From Enoplosus armatus (lineage: Eukaryota > Chordata > Actinopteri > Centrarchiformes > Enoplosidae), in the NCBI RefSeq assembly GCF_043641665.1, contig NC_092180.1, forward strand, positions 2,016,501-2,080,500: a DNA stretch of 64,000 nt, given 5' to 3'. How positions within the stretch are numbered: position 1 is the stretch's first letter; every line of letters starts with the position of its first letter. Positions 55,301 through 64,000 of this stretch are shown here, piece after piece. Made by a program: the position numbers and the translations under genes. The notes below the pieces were generated by a model that saw nothing but the letters and a program-made list of their open reading frames with translations, made no database searches and had not been told where the DNA came from.

Positions 55301-58300
55301 TAAAACACACAAGCTGAAAATTCTGCTTTTGCTGCCGTGTGAAATTTAACTTTTCTTGATTACATTATAACACTTAAATTCGTTTGCTTGTAGAGGACAA
55401 CACTTGTGTATGCAGCAATATATGAACGTGAATCTGCATTATTCACTTATTCAACATATTCATGGTCTTACATTACTTATGAATAAAAACTATATCCTAG
55501 GGTTAAAATGTAGTCAACTAACCGTGGTGTCCAACATCAGCAATCACACAGCGTAGCTCTGACTGATAGATTCGGCCATATCTGGAATATAACATAAGAC
55601 AGGAGAGAATAGATCGTTTAAATTATATAAACTGTTTGGCCAGGGAATATCTGATGTAGAAATACACAAAGATGGAAGAAGACATGTAATAAAAGCGTTG
55701 ATTTGAATCTTGTTTTTAAAATTTTCAAGTGTAGTTTTCTCATTTAACTTGAGCCCATGTAGTCCAACCAAGTGATCCATTCAAAACGCACCTGTCTCTC
55801 GCCTCAGAAACAAAGCAAATAGGAAAATGATCATTCAATTCATTATCAGTTGGTGTCCATTTTATGATATATTCTTCTGTGGAGATTTTCTGCTTTGAAA
55901 TGCCCTTTGGTCCAGTTACAATCAGGCCATGAATCCTACAAGAGAAACAATGTTTTCATAACTTTGCAATGGGGAACGTTATTCCTAAACAGCATAATAA
56001 GTCAGGTACAGTGAATGTCACGAATATACTATGGAAATGTTTGGACAAATTAATAGTTTGTGAGTGGCTCTGAAGTAAGTTAGTAATTACTGCAAAATAA
56101 GACCCTACAGGATGATTTAAAACCTTGTTAAAAGTGTAATATTGGTGCACATTAAAACACAAATTATAATATGATTGATACGAACATAACATTTCCTTAC
56201 GTGGTGTACTGGGCTTTGGATCTGACTTTGATCTCGAGGGTGTGGTTGACAAATGCAGGAAGATTTACTCCATTAATCGGAGATGGTGACAAGAAAATGG
56301 GAAAGTAATCACCATCAAGGCATGAAGGGGCATAGAAGGAGTCCACTGAAAATCAGATGAGAGGACAGACAGACTTTGATGAAGAGAAACTGATGAAATG
56401 TTAATATTCAAATCAGTGTTTGGCAAAAAAACAAACTTTACCATACCATAAACAGAAAACTGCAAAGGAAGCTGGCTTATAGGAGCAATCGTTGTTCGGT
56501 AAGGCGTTGTGGTGGTGGTTGCTGCAGCAGTGGTGGTTGCTGCAGCTGTGGTGGCTGCAGTGGTGGTGGGTGCAGCTGTGGTGGCTGCAGCAGTGGTGGG
56601 TGCAGCTGTGGTGGCTGCAGCTGTGGTGGTTGCTGCAGTGGTGGTTGCTGCAGCTGTGGTGGGTGCAGCTGTGGTGGGTGCAGCTGTGGTGGCTGCAGCA
56701 GTGGTGGGTGCAGCTGTGGTGGGTGCAGCAGTGGTGGGTGCAGCTGTCGTGGCTGCAGCAGTGGTGGGTGCAGCTGTGGTGGGTGCAGCTGTGGTGGCTG
56801 CAGCAGGTGTGGTTGCTGCAGCTGTGGTGGGTGCAGCTGTGGTGGCTGCAGCAGTGGTGGTGGCTGCAGCGGTGGTGGGTGCAGCTGTGGTGGCTGCAGC
56901 TGTGGTGGTTGCTGCAGTGGTGGTTGCTGCAGCTGTGGTGGCTGCAGCAGTGGTGGGTGCAGCTGTGGTGGGTGCAGCAGTGGTGGGTGCAGCTGTGGTG
57001 GGTGCAGCTGTGGTGGCTGCAGCAGTGGTGGGTGCAGCAGTGGTGGGTGCAGCTGTGGTGGCTGCAGCAGTGGTGGGTGCAGCTGTCGTGGCTGCAGCAG
57101 TGGTGGGTGCAGCTGTGGTGGGTGCAGCTGTGGTGGTTGCTGCAGGTGTGGTGGCTGCAGCAGTGGTGGGTGCAGCTGTGGTGGGTGCAGCTGTGGTGGC
57201 TGCAGCAGTGGTGGGTGCAGCTGTGGTGGCTGCAGCAGTGGTGGGTGCAGCAGTGGTGGGTGCAGCTGTGGTGGGTGCAGCTGTGGTGGTTGCTGCAGCT
57301 GTGGTGGGTGCAGCTGTGGTGGTTGCTGCAGCTGTGGTGGGTGCAGCTGTGGTTGCTGCAGGTGTGGTGGCTGCAGCTGTGGTGGTTGCTGCAGGTGTGG
57401 TGGCTGCAGCTGTGGTGGTTGCTGCAGGTGTGGTGGTCGGTAGGAATGAGAATTGACGTTTACGCCTTCCCACTGAAAAGGGGCGCTTTGATGTGTATGA
57501 CCCGTCAGAGTAGGACAGAGTAATGTGTTTGTTGGGAAAGTCCTCCACCACAAGCTCAATTGGATGGTATCCATTCGAAGTGCTGTATGTATACTGCAGG
57601 GAGCAGGAATTCTGACAAAAAGGAGAGATACTTTCACCACACAATATACATCACAACGGCTACAGTTCATGAGTTGTATATTGGCATCCTTGGTTTTACT
57701 CCCATTTTATGTCAATGTTCTCTAAAATGTACTTTTAAATCACAATCAGGTTTTAAATTTGAGAAAGCACAGGTTTTATATTGGAAGTTCGTACCCTATT
57801 TTCTGAATTGCCTAAAGTTTAAGTAAAATAATAATGTGATATAGCTTTCTATTGAAAATCAAAACATGAGTTCTCTTATACTGAATTATCTATATTATAT
57901 ACAGATCCCTTACCTGATCTAAAGAGAAGCCTCGGGGCAGACCACACAGCCCACACTCTCTATATCTCTTAGCGCCTGTTGGCACCCTGCATCTGACGTG
58001 GTCACCATCAGGGTCAAACGCCGTCATGTTGAATGATCGCGGGCAGTTCCTGGGTACTCTGTAACATGTCAATCAACCGAGTCAGGACCGGTCTGTGTCC
58101 GATAGACTACACCTTTGCAGAATACATTAAAACATAGAACATTAGACATGACATTAGACACCACTACTTTGGTCCAACTGAAATATCTCAACAACTGTTT
58201 GATTGATTGCCATGAACTTTTGTGCAGATATTCATATCCTCTGACTTTTGATTGTAAGTGAAATGTCTCCGCTACTATTGGATGGATTGCCATGAAATTT

Positions 58301-59789
58301 GGTACACAGTTATGTCCTCCAGGACGAACTGAATTAACTTTGGTGAGCCCTTTGACGTCTCCTCTAGCGTCATCATCAGGTCAGATTTTAATAACTTAAT
58401 AACACTTTGGTTTCTGATTGAATGGCTTGCAACAAAAATGACATTCCGATCTGGCTTAGCTGCACTTGGTGCTAATTAGGGAATGTTACCATGCTAGCAT
58501 GCTAAACTAAGTAAGCATTACACCTGTATATTCTGGCTGACACCAAAGTCATTTAACCTCTTAACTAGTTAAAGACGCTGCATGCATTTTTGATCAAAAG
58601 ATAAACAGCGTATTGATCAGTGTGATGCATCAAACCAACAACCATTAAAAAGTAAAGAGGGGATGTTGGTCATTACCTGAGAATAGGCAGCATGGTAGTG
58701 ATGGGAGATCTGTTAGATTCACCAGTATCAGATCGGGTTCCCAGGTCCACATGTGCCATCATTTTCCAGCTACCCAGTGTGCTTCTAATGTTTGATATCC
58801 AGTAGCCCATCCCGAAGGTAGGTTTGATATACTTTGGGTAGCTGTTTGAAGAAATAACTGAATATGAGGACAACGTAGCAAATATTTTCAACATTATCTA
58901 GTAATCATTATCACAAGCGCATTATCTAGCGCAGTGGGAGGTAACAAAGTGCCATAATCAGATGGAAGCTCTGAACTATACCCAGATTTTCTCAGTAACA
59001 TTGCAAATATAGCATGTGTTAACAGTACAGCATGTAACAACAAATGTTTTATGTTAACTGAGGTGCATTTTGCTCAAGAAATCTTAAGTAAGTAATATCT
59101 CACCGGATTTCAAAGGGTAGATTGCCGTTGAGTTTTCTTTTTGTCACCCTCTCATATTGGCACCACCTCAGACCATAGGAATCCCAGGCAATACGTGCAC
59201 TGGTAGACTGGGCCAGGGACCCACAGTGACCAGAGACACATGAGTAGTGATTCACATAGCACGTGTATGTGGCTTGCTTGTCTCGAATATCTACCTGCAA
59301 AGAATTATGCAACAATTATCAATTGACCCACAGTTTGTTGAACTTTCAAGCCAGCAACATTATGAAGGAGTGGGTTGGATATCTCATTTTGCAAACATTT
59401 GGAACAAACTTTGAATGTACCGTCCTCTAGTAGTGATCAGAATATCATCATTCATTATATGAGGTTGAAGAGAAAAGCTACCTCAAGCCAAGTTTCACTG
59501 ATGACAACAGAACGTTACATGCCATTTCTATTAAACGGGGTTATTTGTAGGATTTTTAGGATGTAGTACTTTTTCTCTGACAACGGAAATAACAGATACC
59601 CTCTGATGAGATTCGCTTGATACCCAAAGTTTAACTTACCTCATAAGTCCCATCTGAAATCCGTCCTTTTGGGGTGAAGGTCAATGATCCGCCAAAGTAC
59701 CTGTACGTGTTACCGTACCTGGTTCGCCATGCAGATGCAGCTGAGACTATGAGCAGCAGATGCGGCAGCAGCAGCGGGAGAGAAGCCAT
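52222..59789 (-). CDS. ZP gene 2: type I membrane protein with Thr-Ala-Pro mucin-like stem and ZP domain, whole coding span
   Basis: Thirteen coding exons give 1053 aa: 59640-59789, 59104-59294, 58677-58841, 57914-58058, 56447-57611, 56201-56345, 55792-55935, 55523-55581, 55018-55205, 53973-54367, 53784-53880, 52653-52833, 52222-52358. Order: signal peptide (1-20), Cys-containing N-module (to about 285), mucin-like stem (about 285-590), intermediate module (about 606-721), ZP domain (about 722-985), basic site HRGKRE, one membrane helix and a tail with [11 protein letters not shown]. Likely secreted or shed after cleavage and assembled in a matrix or on an epithelial surface; that is inference from ZP proteins in general. 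Paralogue of the gene at 39360-46155. Confidence 0.92.
52653..52833 (-). CDS. ZP gene 2 exon 12, ZP end and cleavage site (residues 949-1009)
   Basis: Encodes [26 protein letters not shown] and the basic site [14 protein letters not shown] fits the furin consensus R-X-K/R-R. Confidence 0.94.
53784..53880 (-). CDS. ZP gene 2 exon 11 (residues 916-948)
   Basis: Encodes [20 protein letters not shown] and [15 protein letters not shown] strands. Confidence 0.93.
53973..54367 (-). CDS. ZP gene 2 exon 10, ZP core (residues 785-916)
   Basis: Begins [13 protein letters not shown] and contains [20 protein letters not shown], then [20 protein letters not shown] near the end. Linker and ZP-C. Two codons shorter than the gene 1 exon. 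Confidence 0.94.
55018..55205 (-). CDS. ZP gene 2 exon 9, ZP-N (residues 722-784)
   Basis: Encodes [34 protein letters not shown] and [10 protein letters not shown], with the Cys pattern of a ZP-N domain. Confidence 0.94.
55523..55581 (-). CDS. ZP gene 2 exon 8 (residues 702-721)
   Basis: Encodes [19 protein letters not shown]. 59 nt, as in gene 1 exon 9; joined directly to exon 7, without the His-rich insert of gene 1. Confidence 0.92.
55792..55935 (-). CDS. ZP gene 2 exon 7 (residues 654-702)
   Basis: Encodes [40 protein letters not shown] and FVSEARD. 144 nt, as in gene 1. Confidence 0.93.
56201..56345 (-). CDS. ZP gene 2 exon 6 (residues 606-654)
   Basis: Encodes [20 protein letters not shown] and [17 protein letters not shown], start of the post-stem module. 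Confidence 0.92.
56447..57611 (-). CDS. ZP gene 2 exon 5, mucin-like Thr-Ala-Pro array (residues 218-605)
   Basis: Starts [20 protein letters not shown], then [19 protein letters not shown] and the furin-type site GRRKR/Q. Then comes an array of about 300 residues built from [10 protein letters not shown] and TTTAA units (15-bp period in DNA), ending LPLQFSVY. Dense Thr and Pro suggest heavy O-glycosylation of an extended stem. Copy number is probably variable between alleles, and assembly of the array could be imperfect. The repeat also keeps other frames open on both strands. Confidence 0.95.
57914..58058 (-). CDS. ZP gene 2 exon 4 (residues 169-217)
   Basis: Encodes [28 protein letters not shown] and [15 protein letters not shown]. 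Same FDPDGDxVRCR core as gene 1. Confidence 0.94.
58170..58440. repeat. fish interspersed repeat fragment in a ZP gene 2 intron
   Basis: Phrases such as CTCAACAACTGTTTGATTGA and GGATTGCCATGAAATTTGGT are typical of a common teleost repeat. A related copy in the opposite orientation lies at 61230-61720. Confidence 0.55.
58677..58841 (-). CDS. ZP gene 2 exon 3 (residues 114-169)
   Basis: Encodes [20 protein letters not shown], then [13 protein letters not shown] and TTMLPIL. 27 nt longer than in gene 1. Confidence 0.92.
59104..59294 (-). CDS. ZP gene 2 exon 2 (residues 51-114)
   Basis: Encodes [31 protein letters not shown] and [15 protein letters not shown]; several Cys residues line up with gene 1 exon 2. 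Confidence 0.93.
59640..59789 (-). CDS. ZP gene 2 exon 1 (residues 1-50, signal peptide)
   Basis: [20 protein letters not shown] is a signal peptide; the exon continues [20 protein letters not shown] and ends SDGTYE. GAG/GTAAG donor. Confidence 0.94.
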
Positions 59790-59825
59790 CCTCCTGGATA
59801 TGACATCTGCAACAGGATCTGCATC

Positions 59826-59834
59826 TTAAATATT
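59826..59834 (-). promoter_or_regulatory. TATA-like element of ZP gene 2
   Basis: ATATTTAAG on the minus strand about 40 bp upstream of the start codon, followed by ATGCAG, resembling the TATATAAAGATGCTGCAG context of gene 1. Confidence 0.5.
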
Positions 59835-60692
59835 CTGCTACAAGGAAATGAAGACAAAACAAAAATGTTTCATCATGGACCTCGTTTACTGATAGTGTAA
59901 ACCATGACGCAGAACCAGTTTTATCTTGCTGTGTGCGTTCTAATTCCTCACCTGTCCTCAACACAACAGCCTGTGTCTATTTGTTCTTAAAACCCAACTT
60001 TTGATCGAACAGTGATCTAAACTTTAAAAAGCATTCGTTTAAATTTTAATTATTATGTGCAGGTGACCGACCTGGTGTTAAGGACCACCTGAAAACCTCA
60101 AAATCACATTCTGGGTGTCTCAAAAATCAGATTCAAGCTAATTATGTTCTATGTATATATACAATGAAGTTTATTTGCACATCAGATTGACAAATCCCAG
60201 CTACTGTACCTTGTCTACTTCTGTCTGAAAGGTGCGTCCGCAACAAATGACATGACGCTAAGCAATACAGTCAGGGGGAAGAAGGCACAAGGCTAAGCTA
60301 AGAAGATAAGGGTGGAGATGCTCATGGACTCCCTGCAGGGGTTAAGTTTCCCACTTGTTACTTTCTCCTTTGCACTTGAGTTTGCAGGCCTGTGTATCGC
60401 CTGTCTTTTCTGTATTTGCATTGGCATGTTGTCAGATTGATTAATGAAAATGTTGTGTTGTTGTGAAAATGAGTTGTTTAATGTACAATGTACAATACAT
60501 ACATATATGTATATATACATACATATACATTGCTCTTGTATATATTTCTTACTTTTATTTGTCACTTAAATATTGTAAATGTGTATATTTTTATTTTCTA
60601 TTTCTTATTTTTATATTTTATACATACCTTTATTTCTAAATTTATGTTGCTTTCTACGTTTGAATGGGAGCACCGGTACTGTACAATTTCCC

Positions 60693-60731
60693 CCCCGGGG
60701 ATCAATAAAGTATTTCAGATTCTGATTCTGA
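60693..60731 (+). mobile_element. LINE-type 3' tail fragment
   Basis: GGGGATCAATAAAGTATTTC then AGATTCTGATTCTGA in plus orientation; same tail as at 27428 and 41418. A short AT-rich microsatellite-like stretch lies upstream at about 60495-60530. Confidence 0.6.
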
Positions 60732-61229
60732 ATTACAGTAATCATTTGTGTGACTGTGGGATTATTTATTTTGTTACTATAGAGTAACTCTCTCCTAAAT
60801 GGCATGCAAGCTGCAGCGCTTCTCATGGACAGGGTTGTGGCTGACCTTAATCCATCACTCAGCACTTGGTTTGTTAATTATCTCAGTCTGTTTCGAAGAA
60901 TTCTTTCTCACGCACACTTTCATGTACCAGATACATCAACAAGGAAGTTAACACAATTACATGAAATAGACGAAGACGATGCTAAAACTAAAACTGCAGA
61001 ACATGAATGTAGTGTAATGTAGACATGAATTACAGAAGTGATTCTATCTTTCTCTAAATATAAGTTGCTTTTTATTTCCGTTCTGCTCTGGGCCTTCAGT
61101 TTGTTTGTATTTGATGATGCGTGTATATTGTACGTATTTATATGCTACATGCATGCTTCCTTGAGGTAGACAGTGAAGACACAGAGTCCACAGCCATGCA
61201 GCAGCGCTGTGAGGCTGCACGGAGGCACT

Positions 61230-61720
61230 GCAGCGCTTTCAACTGAATGCTATCGTCAGCATGCTAACATGCTCTCTATGACAATGCTATTGTTTAGCGG
61301 GTATAATGTTTACCATGTTCACCATCTCAGTTTAGCGTGTTAGCATGCTAACATTTGCTATTTAGCTCAAAACACAAACTACAGCAGAGGCTGATGGGAA
61401 GTTTTGCAGGAATTTGGTCAAATTTTGAGTTGATGGTGGCGCTGGATGAAAAGTCAGAGGATCACCAAAGTTATTGCAATTCACCCTGACGTGATTATGA
61501 TTGTCTGTGCATTTCAAATCCATCCAGTAATTGTTGAGACATCTCACTCAAAACCATAAGTGTGAACCTTCGTTTCTGCCAGTCGATCAAGTTGAAATAT
61601 GTCGATATGTTTCAACAATATTAACATTTCACCAGATGAGTGAAATCTCTGACCTGGTGGAGCCACCAGATGAAAACTCAGAGGCTCACCAGTGAATGTC
61701 TGTACAAACTTTCATAGCAA
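61230..61720. repeat. fish interspersed repeat
   Basis: Contains the familiar GTTAGCATGCTAACATTTGC segment and a stretch about predicted fish repeats (ATTCATCCAA, GTTGAGACAT). Partly the reverse complement of 58170-58520. Confidence 0.55.
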
Positions 61721-62749
61721 TTCATCCAAAAGTCTCTACGAGAATAAACGTGCACACTAAGGGAAAAAGTCCAGGGTCCATCGACTGCAATTCTGGCTGG
61801 TTTAAGCAACCGGTGTTTGAAATGAGCCTGTGTACAACAAATGGCACACATAAAATCTTAAGTCAACACACTGAATATTTCATGCCTTCGAGATTATTAT
61901 AGTTTGCTGCTGAGCCGAATCCAGCCTGTGATGCTGGATTACTCATCACCTCAGTCAGCAGAATGTATTGTTGTCTCAAGCCGAGCCTTGTTATGAGAAA
62001 CATTCGTGGGCCCCCTCCTTCTTTGCACCTGCAGGTTTACGGTAAACGGATCAACTTTATCCGGAAATCTCAGCAGTGGTGTGCCAAGATAAGGCAGTGA
62101 ACAAGTGAACATTAACTCCCATGTACTTTGCTGATAAATAATGAAAATATGAGCGAGTATGAGCAGTCCAGACGCACTGATGCACTCTGTCGTCGTCGTT
62201 TCTGAAACGCAGCACAAAGCTGGTAAATGAGTCTGTGCTAAGTTGCCCTCAATAACTACAATATGTTGAAATAAACATTATTTTTGAAGACATAATCACC
62301 CAAAATTAAACCACACTGACAACGCTGAAAAGACTGAATGAACTGTAAGAGAAGTGCCACAAGAACAAATATTATAATTACTATATTCAACTTGCTTTTA
62401 CACCTATTTTCATTTTATGGCTCTCAAACACTATAATATGGTAAGTAGACAAATCACTAAAACCCAAAGATCAGGATTCATCCTCTGGGGACCGTGAATG
62501 TCTGTACAGGATGTCACAATAATCCCGGGGGTGAAGATGAAACAAGACACAGGTGCTCCACAGATCCATGATGCAGAACGTGGACGTGGTGGTACGTTTT
62601 ATATTTGTGTCACCTGTCAGCTCGCTTCTTTGTAGAGGACAGCGACTGTTGGACGTCTTGGATTCACATCAAACTCACGCGCACATGTTCACCTTCTTTT
62701 CTCAAAGTGAGCATTTCTCAGAGTCTGAATGTTCATGTCTGCATGTGTT

Positions 62750-62990
62750 TCGCATTGGAAGAAGTATTCAGAGCCTTTACTTAAGCGAAAGTAGTAATAC
62801 TACGATGTAAAAATACTCCGTTCCAAGTGGAAGTTTTGCATTAAAAGCGTAAAAGAACCGAAGCATTAAAAGCAAAATGTACCTAAAGTTTTAAAAGTAT
62901 TACAAAAGTACTTTGTGAGTGTGACATTACATATTATCTGATTACTGATGCATTAATATTAACATGTTGTAGCAGCTAAAGTGTGGTGCA
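62750..62990. repeat. fish interspersed repeat fragment
   Basis: AGAAGTATTCAGAGCCTTTA and AAAGTATTACAAAAGTACTT are typical of a common teleost AAGTA-rich repeat. Confidence 0.5.
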
Positions 62991-64000
62991 GCTGTGAACT
63001 GTGATCTGAATTGGAGTGGAAAGTTTTACCGCTTCAGCCGACAGCTTTGTTGTCCCACACAATGACACAAAGGTTTTTTAAAAAAAACAATAAAACAAAA
63101 CCTGCAAAATAGACGGAATATGTTTTGATTTTAGAAGTTTTGTTCCTCCAATCATCTTTATCATATCCTGATCCCCGAAAATGAACCCATGACCCAGACG
63201 ATTGCCATGGACTGCTGCAGGCTTCTCATCGGCGCGCAGCCATGTAGATCTATTGTTCTTCCAGTGCTTGTTTGTTTAGTGTCACACCCAATGAACCACT
63301 GAGCCCATGGCGATGAAATTGCCTGCTGCTGACTGATCGCTGTGCCTACTGCAGGTTATTAATTATTATTACCTCACTGACAGTAAATGGCAGCCACTGT
63401 GACAGCACTGATGTGGTTGGCTTCTTTCAGATTATCAGATCTTTATGAGACATTCTTACTTGTCACATTCTTGTCACGTGAAAACGTTCAGTTCTGGGAA
63501 ACAGTTTGGGTTAGTTAAGGCGGTGCCGCTCTGGTCTGATGTTAATCTGGAGATGAGAGGCGGTGAATTCAGATTCAGGCACTGAAAAAGAGATATTGTA
63601 GATCTCCATCAACTGCAGCCGGTTTGCAGATATTTGTCCCTCTGTAATTGTTTGTGTGTTGCTTCCACAGTACGGAGCTGGAAGGTGCTGCACTGCATCA
63701 GCAGGCTGCAAATCACACGTATAAACTGCGTATGTTTGCAACGATGTGTTACCTGTTCAGTAACTATGTGCCTGTTAATATAGTATCTTCTGCCAGATGG
63801 GTCAAATACACTGTGTCACGTCAAATCAAAGGAAATGCAGTGTTACACTTACATACATACAGTGTATGTATGTAAGCAAATGCAACTTTGCATACTGAAA
63901 TAAAGATAAGTGTGTTTATCTCCTTTGTCACCCGTTTGTCTCCGGTTTCCTCCCACCATCAATTACTGTTCTTCTTTTTCTTCCAATATAGGAACCACAG

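Larger units (their letters stand above)
59835..64000. other. intergenic sequence upstream of ZP gene 2, repeats only
   Basis: No gene recognised on either strand. Holds a LINE-type tail (60693-60731), an interspersed repeat (61230-61720) and a repeat fragment at 62750-62990. Confidence 0.55.

Noticed and set aside
56492..57523. Long plus-strand open frame (Leu/Trp/Gln-rich) opposite the ZP gene 2 array
   Set aside because: Shadow of a 15-bp repeat lacking stop codons in several frames; no start context, splice sites or family similarity, while the minus frame joins conserved exons on both sides.

Overview
The window looks like teleost fish nuclear DNA. Genes are split into short exons with GT/AG introns, (CA)n and poly(C) tracts are common, and the intergenic DNA carries fish-type interspersed repeats. 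All three genes I can support lie on the minus strand. I see no tRNA, rRNA, CRISPR array, operon or plus-strand gene.

Region 1 (about 1-37.5 kb) is liprin-alpha-1 (ppfia1), a presynaptic/focal-adhesion scaffold. I reconstructed 25 constitutive coding exons with matching phases plus one of two alternative C-terminal exons. The VRTYSC form is 1201 aa, close to the mammalian length of about 1202. Start codon 34083, stops at 1290 (VRTYSC form) or 937 (alternative form), and a CpG-rich first-exon/promoter area at about 36.3-37.5 kb. Three further in-frame optional exons can be read: 27 nt at 4404-4430, 30 nt at 9598-9627, and a Tyr/Gln/Pro-rich 126-nt exon at 12028-12153 that I cannot match to any liprin exon I know.

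Region 2 (39.0-46.2 kb) and region 3 (51.9-59.8 kb) are two tandem paralogous genes for type I membrane glycoproteins. Each has a signal peptide, a Cys-containing N-terminal module, a low-complexity Thr-rich stem, an intermediate beta-rich-looking module, a zona pellucida (ZP) domain, a basic cleavage site, one transmembrane helix and a short tail with KYQPLP. Reconstructed lengths are 909 and 1053 aa. Several exons have identical lengths in both (137, 59 and 144 nt) and phases agree throughout, so they arose by duplication. The stems differ sharply: gene 1 has nine Trp/His clusters (WWWH/SWWH) in a Thr-rich background, while gene 2 has a long Thr-Ala-Pro array with a 15-bp period. Gene 1 also has an extra 63-nt His-rich exon.

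The 5.7 kb between the two ZP genes holds two direct copies (1169 bp each, six differences seen by eye, constant 2268-bp offset) inside more diverged duplicated flanks. The last 4 kb holds only repeats and unassigned DNA. Exon coordinates come from reading splice consensus, phase continuity and recalled family similarity; no alignment or transcript was available.
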